From positions 1-10,745 of the forward strand of contig CAJVPJ010001293.1 of the NCBI GenBank assembly GCA_910592205.1: 10,745 nt of DNA, read 5' to 3'. The number at the start of each line of letters is the position of its first letter. Position 1 is the stretch's first letter. Positions 1 to 9,527 of the stretch are shown in pieces. Under the pieces are notes generated by a model, which saw nothing but the letters and a program-made list of their open reading frames with translations, was not told the DNA's origin and searched no databases. Source of the DNA: Paraglomus occultum. Lineage: Eukaryota > Glomeromycota > Glomeromycetes > Paraglomerales > Paraglomeraceae. A program made the position numbers and the translations under genes.

Positions 1-70
1 TGCCTAGCGGTTTTTAGAGAAAGGTATCAATAGTGTTGAAGAAAACTATTTACTCCATGTTCACACGCAT

Positions 71-2341
71 ATGGAGTCGGAACGGACGCGACAGGAGCTT
101 AAACCATCCAGGGTTTGTCACTGAATGAATTATATATCCCGTTTACTACGTTTCTTCTTACGCCTAACTAAGAAGGTCACACATATGATTCAGGCCAAGC
201 GGTCATATACGTTCGACTCTCTCTTGAGGTAAGGAAGAGAAAGAGCTAGTTTCAGTCATATTCTCAGGATATTTAATTGATAGTATTTTATATATGTATA
301 GGTTGAACGAATTAGAAAAGTGCCTAAGAGATATGCAGAAGTCGCGCGACGAAGTGATGGAGAATATTGAACAGGTTTTAAACTGTGAGGAGCATAAACT
401 CGCTATGGTACGTTTCTGCCGTCTTTATACCATTATATATTCCAAAGAGTAAATCAGTCTAATGATGGGATTTCCTTTAGCAACGTGAAAGAAGCACTGC
501 CGCTTTACGGCTGAGCAGATATGAAAAGCAAATTGAAAAGGAAACGAAAGAATTAGAACAAGGTTTATTATCATCATTTGTTTCTTTATAAATCCCCTCT
601 CCCTCGCTCTCTCCTTGTCCGTTTTTTATTGACGCTGTTTGTTCGATTCAAAAAAAAACAAAAACACACAACACAGACCACAGACGTATAGAAGAACTTC
701 GTGAGAAGCTACGAGCCCGCGCGGCTGCCATGGAAGAGGCGAGAAGAAGATATCATACTGGAAATGAATATTTGGAGGAAAGCTTAAGAAAATTGGAACG
801 AGATCGGTTTGTTTGCTTAGTCTGCGGTTAGTTTTTGAAATTTAGTGAATCTTTCTTTCAGATGGTCGTATTGAACAAGGTCCATGTTCTTAGCGAGGCC
901 TTATCAGCTACTTCGTCGAGACTTTGTGATCGTCAGAGGGAGCTGATTGCTGATCTGCTCAGCATATATCCAATCGAGCCGGTGAGTATTAACGCACAGC
1001 CTGCGTAAAGCTTGTCATGGATGTTTTACAAGTTATTATCGAGTTTTTGTTATATATAGAACGATTACTTGGAATAGTCTTTTACAATACTGAAACACTC
1101 GATTTTTAATTTCTCTTTCATTTAGGCGGAACCAGGGACACTCATGTTCACTATAAGAGATCTTTCGCTTCCCAATTCTGCATTTCACGGATTTGATGAT
1201 GAGCGCATAGCCACAGCGCTCGGTTTTACATGTCATCTTGTCCGTATGATTGCATATTATCTCGAAATTCCTCTGCGTTTCCCGATAACGCCCATGTCTT
1301 CTCGGTCATCCATAAGAGATCCAATTTCATCGTCAATACCGGCCCCCAGACAGTAAGTTAACACATGGAACAGTCGCTCCAGGTTGATTGAACTACTCGA
1401 GGGGAGAAAAAAAGTTTCAAATATATTTATATCCTCGTGTATAATTAATCACCTCAGGGGTTACGTCAGTGGACATATGGCGGTGGTTGCTCCTCTACTG
1501 TATCTAGTAGATTGGCTCTACGTTGATTTCTATGAGGGTGGAGAGATACGTCTTGTTGACAACAATCAACTTGGAGCCCTGTAAATATACTTGAAAAAAA
1601 AATTTTTTCCAACTCATCTCGATAACAGTTTTTGTCCAGTTGTTCGATGGTTTTCTTTTTGCCACGAAAAAGTTCTTGTCATGTTTTCTAATTATCGGAT
1701 TTGATAATTTTTTATTTAAATAGGTTTCCGTTATTTGCCAGAGGGGTCGATCGTTATCGATTTGAGTACGGTGTTTTCCTGCTAAACAAGAATATTGAGC
1801 AGGTATTTGAAACGCTAATTGTTGAAATGTCTTTTAATGGTTTATGTATTCAACTTGACTATTTTTATTACAGTTAATGAATTCTCAAGGACTGCTTGTT
1901 ATGGACCTTCGACATACTCTGCCTAATCTGAAATACCTCATTTTGACGTTGATATCAACGTCGAGTCAACAGATATCACATTATCGCAAATTCATTCCGC
2001 ATATTTGTACCATGCCAAATAATATTTCTTACGAGGAAAACCACAGCAGCGGTCGTTCTAGTCTTGAAGATCCTAGTTACAATCATCATTATAATAACAC
2101 CAACGACAATAGTAACAACAATAGCGTCAGCAGTAGTAGTAGCAACGGCAACAATTCTTATTCCGCACAAAACCAAAGGCAAAAATCGTATCAACAACAT
2201 CGAGCAAGATCAAAGTCTCCACCACAAGGGTCCTTTGATTCAGGTGGAGCCTCGAAAAGGTCGCTGGCAATTCCTATTCCCAAGTCTTCTGCATCTGAGG
2301 CTCATAGACCACGCACCGGATTTGGAGTCGGAGTTACATAA
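71..2341 (+). CDS. UVRAG: UVRAG/Vps38-like autophagy and endosome protein (Atg14-domain family), spliced
   Basis: Exons read as 71-112, 173-228, 302-407, 481-562, 692-806, 846-981, 1126-1352, 1724-1802 and 1874-2341, giving about 436 residues. Residues 34-150 are a charged coiled coil. The conserved block follows: LLSIYPIEP, MFTIRDLSLPNS, ALGFTCHLVRMIAYYLEIPLR, then FPLFARGVDRYRFEYGVFLL, NKNIEQ and DLRHTLPNLKYLI. These motifs match the UVRAG/Vps38 branch of the Atg14 family rather than Atg14 itself. Family members hold the Vps34 PI3-kinase complex II together on endosomes. The tail (residues about 351-382) is Asn/Ser-rich low complexity, followed by a basic, Pro/Ser-containing end. The frame stays open upstream of the ATG at 71 to position 8, with a possible acceptor AG at 16-17, so the N-terminus and any C2 domain may lie off the left edge. 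Weak points are the 39-nt intron 807-845 and the 371-nt intron 1353-1723. Confidence 0.87.
1458..1580 (+). other. Candidate in-frame cassette exon (41 codons) inside the UVRAG-like gene
   Basis: The 371-nt intron 1353-1723 is much longer than its neighbours. It contains a stop-free 123-nt stretch bounded by an AG acceptor (ends 1457) and a GTAAAT donor (begins 1581). It enters and leaves in the same phase as the flanking exons, so inclusion or skipping both keep the reading frame. Including it splits the region into introns of 105 and 143 nt, which are normal sizes here. The encoded peptide starts GYVSGHMAVVAPLLYLVDWL and is hydrophobic. The known family consensus runs straight into the FPLF motif without such an insert, so skipping gives the more conventional protein. 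Confidence 0.35.
1945..1962. repeat. 18-bp perfect palindrome within the last UVRAG exon
   Basis: GACGTTGATATCAACGTC equals its own reverse complement over all 18 bases. It lies in coding sequence and encodes part of the LTLISTS stretch after the conserved domain. A second 18-bp perfect palindrome lies about 650 bp downstream. Confidence 0.9.
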
Positions 2342-2436
2342 TAACCGATTCGTGTATTGTACATTTGGACTATGTGTATTTAGTTGGGGGCGATAATTGA
2401 CATGTTGTATTATTAACTATTACAAAAAGCTAGACA

Positions 2437-2442
2437 AATAAA
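2437..2442 (+). terminator. Poly(A) signal of the UVRAG-like gene
   Basis: AATAAA about 96 nt after the stop codon, followed by a T/GT-rich stretch (gttttattgtgtc). This is a good match to a eukaryotic cleavage and polyadenylation signal. Confidence 0.7.
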
Positions 2443-2596
2443 TGTTTTATTGTGTCAATGTCATATTGTCACGTGTTTCTTCAATGCCTGCATGCTGCAG
2501 TTTAAGTTGCCAAATTAATTCGTATCATAACCAACATTTTGTATTGTGACATTTTGCTTGTATGAAAAAATACCAGGAATTTAAAACTATCCTGCT

Positions 2597-2614
2597 GCAT
2601 ATCGATCGATATGC
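2597..2614. promoter_or_regulatory. 18-bp perfect palindrome upstream of the HAD gene
   Basis: GCATATCGATCGATATGC is perfectly self-complementary and centred about 258 bp upstream of the HAD-gene ATG. The position would suit a dimeric regulator site, but no known factor is recognised. The regulatory role is inference; the symmetry is seen directly. Confidence 0.4.
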
Positions 2615-2863
2615 TCAAGTGCGATGTCAAAGATGTCATAGATAAGCTAGATCCGAAATCTCCCCCAACCCGAAACAAAAAAAAATCCCCGTGGCGTTAT
2701 CTTTACGTTCACTTTTTTTCTGGTATTGTTGTATGCAGTGAAACGAAAGTTACCCCACAATCACATCCGAAAAGTGCACAGAAATAGAATTCATGCAACA
2801 TCTACTCATTTGTTGGCCTGATTGATCATCAGCTTACTTTTTGTTCCTGAATTTTCTTGCACC

Positions 2864-4960
2864 ATGCTCTTTAGAAGAGTTTGTTGCAAGAATACTTTCC
2901 TCAGGAAATTGACGGTTGGTCGTCAATACAGCACTCAGGCGCGTCCGTATGGAATATGCCTAGACATAGACGGTGTCTTAATCAAGGTTTTTTTGTCCTC
3001 ATACTGTTAGCATTCCCAAATTTTTAGCTCTCGGTCCCGACTGGCCCAAATACAAACTTGCTTAACCGGTTTTAGCTTTTTTACTCTAGGGTAATCATGT
3101 TATACCAGAGACTAAGCAAGCTCTGCGTTTCTTGAATGGTGATAACGCGTTGGGAAAGTATGTATATAATATATCATACAACCAAAAAGCTTGCTTACTC
3201 TCGTTGAAATTTGAATTTTAATGTTAACTGTTCCTCTCCCCAAACCCTCATCTCGCATTGAAGAAAGATTCCCTTTATCTTGCTGACAAATGGCGGTGGT
3301 GTGTCTGAATCGGCCAAGGCTCATCAACTATCGCGTCTCTTTGAAGTTCCGGTGAATATTAACTGCTCAATTAAAACTATTACCGTTTATCACATTAACC
3401 AGTTCTTCTTTCGATGAATTTATACTTGTCACTGACTTTTTCTTTCTTCTCCTTTTAAAAAAAAAGATCTCTTCATCTCAAATCGTATTATCACATTCTC
3501 CTGTGCGCTCGCTGGTGTCAAGATATCGCGACGCTCAGATCTTGGTTGTAGGTGGTGTCGGTCAATTATGCAGACAAGTCGCTATAGAGTAAGCAATTTA
3601 CCCAAGCGGAAGAAAATGGTTTTCGGTCTAGTATGCCATGTGTTGCTTACTCTGTTTTATCATTTTACGCGTCTTTTTCTTCGTATCTTAGATATGGCTT
3701 TAAAAATGTTGTCACACCAACCGATATATTTGCATGGAATCCAAGTATTTGGCCTTTTTCCAAATTGAATGACGAACATTTGCGAGAAGCCAAAGTCAGA
3801 GGGAATCTGATTTTCTATGTGTTTTGTTACAAACATGAAAACGTCTACTAAAATATCATTGGCCTTGTTCGTTATTAGGAGGTGGACTTTTCGCGTGAAC
3901 CAATTGAGGCGATTATGATGTTCAACGATTCTCGGGATTGTATGTATATATTTGTTGGGATTATTTGTTTTTTATGACTTTTGATTCAACTATTTATCGT
4001 ATTGCAAAGGGGGTCGAGACTTGCAAATTATGTTGGATGTATTACGTTCTAAAGATGGATATATTGGAACAATTGCCGATGATACCGAATTGGCATCTCA
4101 TCAAATGCCTCTTTACTTCACCAATCCCGATTTCGTAAGCATTACTACTAATTAGAAAGTCATTCAACCCATCCTTTCGTGTACTTGTTTGTTATTGTTT
4201 AATTGACCCGTAGCGTGAATGCACCAAAAGATCTGGTCCAACGATTTCTTAACACCTCGGGTTGCCCAAGGTTGCTTTAAAATGCTACTAGAAACAATGT
4301 TTCGGGTAAAGTGTTGTCAAAGAGCGATCGACAGCGGATAAGGTTTTCATATAGTAAATTTGTCGAGTTTATATTAAAAAGAATTAATTGACAAGTAATC
4401 ATTAACCTCTTTTTCGTCCCGTTTATGAAACCGACATTTACAGGAGACTACGGGGAAGACATTAAAGTATGAACTCTTTGGTAAGCCAGAGACTCCTACA
4501 TATCGATATGCAGAAACTTGTCTTGAAAACCAAGCTGCCAAATTATTCAAGGATGCAGACCAGAGAAGCATGAAACATATTTATGGTAATCCTCGATCAA
4601 CTTGTCTCGATTCGTCTATTTGCTGCCACAAACTTGTCTAGATACTAAAACGTGATCTGCTTCTTTCTCACGACAAACGAGAATAGCAGTCGGCGATAAT
4701 CCTGCAGCGGGTTAGTGCCTTTTAGCGCATAAACGCTTGTATTTGAATAATTCCCACTCTCACCGGTCACCCATATATTAATCGTTTTTGTTTCGCAATC
4801 AGATATCGCTGGTGCCAATGCCCACAATTGGACTTCGATTCTTGTACGTACGGGTGTATTTCAGGGAAAGGACAATGACTTAAAGTTTCCGGCGGACTAT
4901 GTCGCTCAGCATGTCTTTGAAGCTGTCCAATGGATGTTTGATCGGGAAGAGCGACTTTAA
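2864..4960 (+). CDS. Mitochondrial HAD class IIA hydrolase (CECR5/HDHD5/YKR070W-like), spliced
   Basis: Eleven exons: 2864-2986, 3090-3157, 3264-3351, 3467-3588, 3692-3794, 3879-3939, 4010-4134, 4231-4305, 4444-4585, 4687-4710 and 4803-4960. All phases agree and give 362 residues. Residues 1-28 are Arg/Lys-rich with hydroxyl residues and no acids, ending near RQYSTQ, as in a mitochondrial presequence. HAD motif I is DIDGVLIKG (Asp34, Asp36), motif II is ILLTNGGG (Thr72), and motif IV is VGDNPAADIAGAN (Asp306, Asp311). A class IIA cap lies between, with QIVLSHSPVRSLV, YGFKNVVTPTDIFAWNPSIW, FNDSRDWGRDLQIMLDVL and the FGKPETPTYRYAE stretch. All catalytic residues are present, so a Mg-dependent phosphatase is likely, but the substrate of this family is not established. 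The 24-nt exon 10 carries most of motif IV. Several acceptors follow A-rich rather than pyrimidine-rich tracts. Confidence 0.95.
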
Positions 4961-5337
4961 AGACAATATAGTTTGACAAATCAATAAACGTATATATATA
5001 TACAGGCTGATCGAGAATTATGTGTTATATCTCTTTTGTTCTCGAGTTTGCATGCAGAACTCATCAAACACTATTCGATATCGCAAATTATTGGTTTTTA
5101 TTCATTTTTCTATTTTCACGATGATTATCTCGCGCCTATCTTGAATAAATATTTCAAGTTTGTATTAAAATTGTTTTTTTTCTCATCATCAAAAAAAGAT
5201 ACAAAAAACCGAGTTCTATAAGTAATTAAATAAGTATATGAAAATATTGAACGATAGTTCATTGGATATCCTATATGAAGCGTGTTTTCACTTAACAGCA
5301 AGCAAAGATTGCGAGGCGCAGGGGAATGACCAAATTT
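4961..5337. other. Convergent intergenic region between the HAD and Bfr1-like genes
   Basis: 377 bp between two stop codons on opposite strands, so it holds only 3' UTRs. Plus-strand AATAAA signals lie at 4983 and 5144. For the minus-strand gene the only exact AATAAA complement is TTTATT at 5097-5102, about 236 nt past its stop, so its 3' end may overlap the HAD gene's distal 3' end. I see no separate gene. Confidence 0.6.
4983..4988 (+). terminator. Poly(A) signal of the HAD gene
   Basis: AATAAA only 22 nt after the TAA stop, followed by a (TA)n run and then T-rich sequence. A second AATAAA at 5144-5149 could serve as a distal site. Confidence 0.65.
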
Positions 5338-7224
5338 TCATTTGACTTCCTCCTTAGTCTCTGTGGCAGCAGAAGCCTCAGGAGTGACTACTTTAGCCGA
5401 CTTTTTGATATCACCCCCTTCAACATTCGTCTTTTTTCCATTTTCAGGCTGATCAGTTTTCATTGCAGCAATTTTAGCTTCAACCTTTTCGATGTTTTCC
5501 TCAGTGATTCTCTCTTGGTTGTCTATATAGTATTGCTTCTTGGCAATTAAAGCTTCGACAGTTTTCTCTATATCATTCACACTTGTAGGAACAGCGACAT
5601 CGACTTGGTATAATTGATCCATAATGCTAATATCGAGTTGGCACGAATTATTTTTTTGATTCTTCTTTTCGTGTTTGTTTCTCTTTTTCTTGGTTTCTTT
5701 GTTTCCGACAAAGTAATCGTCGTCTCTATCTTCTTTTTTCACCAGCATGACACCCTCTGGTACATTGGCAGTTGTGTCAACAGCACGAATGTTTAAAGTA
5801 GCAGGAAAAGTTACAGAAGCGGGCTCAACAGCCGTTTTGTTTATCCCATAGCTGGTCTGGAAGAAGTTGATAAGATTATTACATATCAATATTTCTGCTT
5901 CGAAAGCTGGAAGAGCCGCTTCTTCACGCAGCTGCTGGGCTTTTGAGGCCAATTGGGCTGCTTCATCTTCTGCCTTCTTTTCATCAAACCATTCATAGTA
6001 TTGCTGCTTGGCCTTGTTGTAATTATCATACAAGGCATTTTTTCTTTCGTACTCTGCATCTCTCTGGCTCTTGAGCCTTTTTCTTTCGTCAAACAACTTT
6101 TGACGTTTTTCATGTTGCTCTGATTGATTTTTGTAGAGAAGATCAAGTTCTGCTTTTATCTTGTCGTACTCTGCACTGAGCTGCCTCGAATCGGTATCTT
6201 GTAGCGTCTTCTTGATATCGTCAATGGCTTTTTGATCCGCGTCGATGGAGGTTTGTTGAATTTCAAACTGTTCAACGGTCTTTTTGGCTTTCTTGAGATT
6301 GGATATTTCAGATATGATTCGCTTTTCTTCTATAATCTTCAATTCGCCAGATTCGACTTGTCTCTCTAGGTTCCTTTTTTTTTTTTAAAGTAAGAATGAC
6401 AGTAGATGAGCCAAAACGAATGAAAGCGAGGAAGGAATTCGCTTGCCAAGCAGCGACAAAACACTGTAATCTTACTGGATATGAATATCAATGTCTTTGA
6501 CCGTCCTGAACTGCATCTTATCCTTGCCGACTTTGACATCACGCTTCTGCGAATATTATACAAATATACTTGATGAGAAGAAGGGGGGAGAAATCCATAC
6601 CACCAAATGATACAAGCCCAAACGTCGATTTCAATACCTTTTTATTCAGAGCATCGTTCAAAACCTTGATTTTCTCGAAGGTGGAACTTCTCGCCTGCTT
6701 ATGAAGCGCTTGCTTCTCGCGAATCTCATCCAGTTGCTTTTTAAGCTCATCGCGTTTTCGACCAATTGGATCGTTATTCATTTCATTATTAATTTTTTCG
6801 TTTACTTTATCCTATCAAACGGTCAACAAAATTATAGGGTTTAAAATATTTCGTTAGGCTTAGTTATGTCCTAAAAAGACGGTCTCTGTTGGGGAAAGGA
6901 GGAAAGAAAAGCGCATTTTTTCTCCTCTGATGATTTAGTCTAACACATAGCGAAGATGTATGCTACTTCTTGTGAGGCATGCGAGTACTCATTTAACTCT
7001 GGACAGAGCTCAATATGCTCAGGGATCAGGTTTCAAGCGCCCGCTCTGGCCAGGACCAGAATAAAACTCACCAGTTGCTCTTGTAACTTGTCAATCTTTG
7101 CTCTATTTTCCTCAAGAGCAACTTTAAAAGCTTTGTCGTTTGGTTTTGGAGGAGCCCTGGAGCCATGTTTTTTGTTTGACTCTTCTGACTTGGCGTTCGA
7201 TTTTTGTGTGGCAGGAGTTGGCAT
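5338..7224 (-). CDS. BFR1: Bfr1-like coiled-coil mRNP/nuclear segregation protein, spliced
   Basis: Exons in transcription order are 7224-7072, 6811-6638, 6546-6476 and 6373-5338, with introns of 260, 91 and 102 nt. They give 477 residues, close to yeast Bfr1 (about 470). Residues 1-30 are a polar, disordered lead. Residues 31-290 are nearly continuous charged coiled coil containing the family landmarks NNDPIGRKRDELKK, DKMQFRTVKDIDIHI, NLERQVESGELKIIEEKR and ISEISNLKKAKKTVEQF. A short helix PAFEAEILICNNLINFF (288-304) follows. A basic patch KKKRNKHEKKNQK lies at 361-373, a helix VNDIEKTVEALIAKKQYY near 398-415, and an acidic/lysine tail ends the protein. In yeast Bfr1 associates with polysomes and mRNPs at the ER and was found as a suppressor of brefeldin A sensitivity. 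The start is the first ATG of the frame, in AAAAGATGCCAAC context. The last intron's acceptor is preceded by a run of 12 A. Confidence 0.92.
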
Positions 7225-8395
7225 CTTTTCGGTTGCTGTAGAGAATAAAGGGTTGAGACCGGGATAATAAATGCGGGGGGACCAATGGTGTCGCACGGAC
7301 AATCAGCTGAGAATGTGAGTATATTAATTAAAATATGCGAGAGAGTTATTCTGTTACCATTTCAAGTGCAAAAGTACATATTCAGCAGGTCAAGATCGGC
7401 AAATAAAAATTTACCACGTTGTATTGTTTTGGTTTCTCACCGTAGATCCCAAGTAAGTTTAAATGCTTTTCAGAAAATAAGAACAGGGATATTTTATAGT
7501 CATAGCGAGAGACATGTAAGAAGTTACTGGGTTTTGACGGCACGATTAGTTAGTAAGTGACTTTATCAAGCCTTACTAATTATTTATTCAGAGGATAATA
7601 GAAAGAAATGGTCTACATGGTGTAATAGCAAAACAGTGATTTACTTGGTACGATAATAAACTAATAAACAATCGATTTTGGGTTATTAAAAATAAGGGCT
7701 AGAAAACTTTTATCCGTAGAAAGCTTAGATGATAAAGTTTGACGTTATTTTCAAGATCTTCTATTTCCGTGACAATTCTGGTAACAGATGTGTTAAAAAT
7801 AATAACGTATAAGGTTCAAATTGATTACATTAGACTAACGGGATATGGAAAGCGAATTGAATATGCCACAATCAAACATCCGGAATTCAAGATAAAGCAT
7901 GCAACCAGCTTATGTGCATGTGACAAAGCACGACTTTCACGCTCGGCTAATTTTCTGGTCGGAACTTCACGATTCCTTTGCTTTGGTCATTGTCAGCTTA
8001 CACATTTAATAGATAAGATTGGGACATCGTATTTTTATATTGTACGTATACTGAGAGAACAAGTAACATGCAATCCTTGAGATTAGCACCTTTCCTCCCA
8101 TAAGTTAATTTTCCTCATTAAATCCAAGAAAATAATGAATGATTGATAAAGTCTACCGTATTGAATCATGTTGGGCCTACCCGGTGAATTTATTTCATTT
8201 CATTGTCATAAACGATGTGTTTCTTTTACATTCTTTCGGTATAGCGCGAGACAGTTTTTTTTGTTGTAAACTGATTCGTTGTAGCACATAATAATATTTT
8301 TTAAAAAATATTCAATGAATTGACAAGATACAATAAAACTATATCTACATATTAAGACACAGATTAGATAAAAAATGATTACCGTAATAAAGTTT
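7225..8395. other. AT-rich stretch without a supported gene; upstream region of the Bfr1-like gene
   Basis: A CCAAT box at 7282-7286 (plus orientation, about 58 bp upstream of the Bfr1 ATG) is the only recognisable promoter element. A stop-free stretch at 7739-8080 (+, about 113 codons, no ATG at its start) contains a hydrophilic run near TGYGKRIEYATIKHPEFKIK. It has no family motif I know, no good splice partners and no conserved composition. It could be a decayed exon or chance. A TTTATT at 8189-8194 could be a minus-strand poly(A) signal for the RRM-like exons further right. A 20-bp palindrome lies at 8293-8312. Confidence 0.5.
8293..8312. repeat. 20-bp AT-only perfect palindrome
   Basis: AATATTTTTTAAAAAATATT is perfectly self-complementary. 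Being made only of A and T in an AT-rich stretch, it is less surprising than the 18-bp mixed palindromes. A further 12-bp palindrome, ATATGTACATAT, lies at 8417-8428. Confidence 0.85.
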
Positions 8396-8760
8396 TTATA
8401 TCCGTAAGACAATATCATATGTACATATAAAATACGTCGCCTCGGAAAACCTCACCGCGCCGCCAGCGGGCCCGTCGTAGGCGTGTCCCTTGTGAGCAAA
8501 AAAAAAATTGCCTGCGGCTACACGGGAAAGAAAATGAACATGGCCGTAACAGAAACAATTGGTCAGATGCTAAGAAATTCGATGATAACGAGCTACATCA
8601 AGCACTGACCTGTTTACTTGTTTCTTTATAATGTGTTCGAACGGCAACGCCGTCATACTACGAAGCCACTTCTCGAGCTCTTCGTACCGAACTCCGTCGA
8701 GCGTCCCAGTAACAAGGACGGACTGTTCGGCACGTCCGCAGCAGGGCCTCGATCGGTACC
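8396..8760 (-). CDS. Putative RRM-like RNA-binding protein, 3' exons (5' end unresolved; may be a pseudogene)
   Basis: Two minus-strand exons read in one frame: 8760-8618, then a 48-nt GTAAAC...TTAG intron (8617-8570), then 8569-8399, with TAA at 8398-8396. The joined product has the element order of an RNA recognition motif. SVLVTGTLDG would be strand 1 (RNP2-like), RYEELEKWLRSM helix 1, PFEHIIKKQ strand 2, CYGHVHFL strand 3 (RNP1-like), SRVAAGNFFFAHKGHAYDG helix 2, and GGAVRFSEA strand 4. Codons in exon 8760-8618 and the end of the domain are GC-rich, unlike the flanks, and the GC-rich stretch stops abruptly near 8432. The last 14 codons are AT-rich and may be read-through past a lost exon junction. 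Upstream the frame runs into the tandem repeat. The RRM assignment is inference from motif order, not from recognising a named protein. Confidence 0.45.
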
Positions 8761-8777
8761 TCGGAAGCGTTATAATT

Positions 8778-8802
8778 AAAAAAAAAAAAGGGGGGGGGGG
8801 GG
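8778..8802 (+). repeat. Polypurine A12G13 tract
   Basis: Twelve A followed by thirteen G at the start of repeat copy 1; the matching place in copy 2 (9172-9183) is A9G3. On the minus strand this is a long pyrimidine run about 15 nt before an AG, at the border of the RRM-like exon, resembling a 3' splice-site tract. Homopolymer length could be unstable or a sequencing error. Confidence 0.8.
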
Positions 8803-8856
8803 ATGAGTCAAAAGAGTGCACCCGACGACCAGTCACTAGAACAGGGACGACAATTG

Positions 8857-8890
8857 CCCACACTCGCTCCGTCGGCACAATGAGTGTGGG
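8857..8890. repeat. Hairpin, repeat copy 1
   Basis: CCCACACTC at 8857-8865 pairs perfectly with GAGTGTGGG at 8882-8890 across a 16-nt loop. The stem is kept in copy 2. Confidence 0.75.
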
Positions 8891-9229
8891 GTGTCCTTCA
8901 CGCGTGGAAGGGGGGCATACACTTCAACACAAGAGTGAAGGGTGAAATGCACATCCATGAACCGGATGCGGTCCTCATTTAAACGAGGGTAAAAACAAAA
9001 GTAACACTCCACGAAGGAGGTACACAATGCACTTTCACGAAGAAAGGCGGAATTAATGGAATCTTGAAAACAAATGTTCACATAAAAAATGTATTAATTA
9101 CGTGCAGAAACAGTGTTGTGAACTACCGTGTGGGAGCGGAGTTGACCTAAATGCTCGGAAGCGCTATAATTAAAAAAAAAGGGAATGAGTCAAAAGAGTG
9201 CACCCGACGACCTGTCACTAGAACAATTG

Positions 9230-9263
9230 CCCACACTCGCTTTGCCGGCACAGTGAGTGTGGG
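9230..9263. repeat. Hairpin, repeat copy 2
   Basis: The same 9-bp stem as in copy 1 (9230-9238 with 9255-9263), with several loop substitutions but none in the stem. Confidence 0.75.
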
Positions 9264-9527
9264 GTGCCCTTCACGCGTGGAAGAAGGGCATGCACTTCAA
9301 CACAAGATGAAGGGTGAAATGCACATCCATGAACCGGATGACGGTCCTCATTTAAGCGAGGGTGGAAAAAAAGTAACACTCTACGAAGGAGGTACACAAT
9401 GCACTTTCACGAAGAAAGGCGGAATTAATGGAATCCTGAAAACAAATGTTCACATAAAAAGCTGCCTGAATGTATTAATTACATGCAGAAACAGTGTTGT
9501 GAACTATCGTGTGGGAGTGGAGTTGAC

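Larger units (their letters stand above)
2342..2863. other. Intergenic region: UVRAG 3' UTR and HAD-gene promoter
   Basis: 522 bp between two head-to-tail genes. It holds the AATAAA at 2437, a CACGTG E-box-type hexamer at 2470-2475, an 18-bp palindrome at 2597-2614, and an A-rich/C-rich stretch (about 2660-2695). The ATG of the HAD gene sits in CACCATGC, a good fungal start context. I see no further gene here. Confidence 0.6.

Noticed and set aside
1353-1382. 30-nt intron leading to a 66-codon cassette exon at 1383-1580
   Set aside because: 30 nt is probably too short to splice; the acceptor at 1457 gives the same frame with a normal 105-nt intron.
1976-2396. Overlapping ORFs on both strands over the UVRAG tail (1976-2200 minus, 2064-2396 plus)
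   Set aside because: Low-complexity Ile/Val/Thr-rich translations produced by the Asn/Ser codon runs of the real frame.
4988-5003. TATATATATATA as a TATA box
   Set aside because: It follows an AATAAA between two convergent genes, with no start downstream; it fits a 3' UTR.
5326-5550. Plus-strand ORFs at 5326-5550 and 5614-5796
   Set aside because: They lie antisense to the well-supported last exon of the Bfr1-like gene and have only F/S/L-rich composition typical of the reverse of a K/E-rich coiled coil.
7795-7840. GGTTCAAATTG, similar to a tRNA B box
   Set aside because: Flanking bases do not form a T-arm stem and no acceptor or anticodon arm can be drawn.
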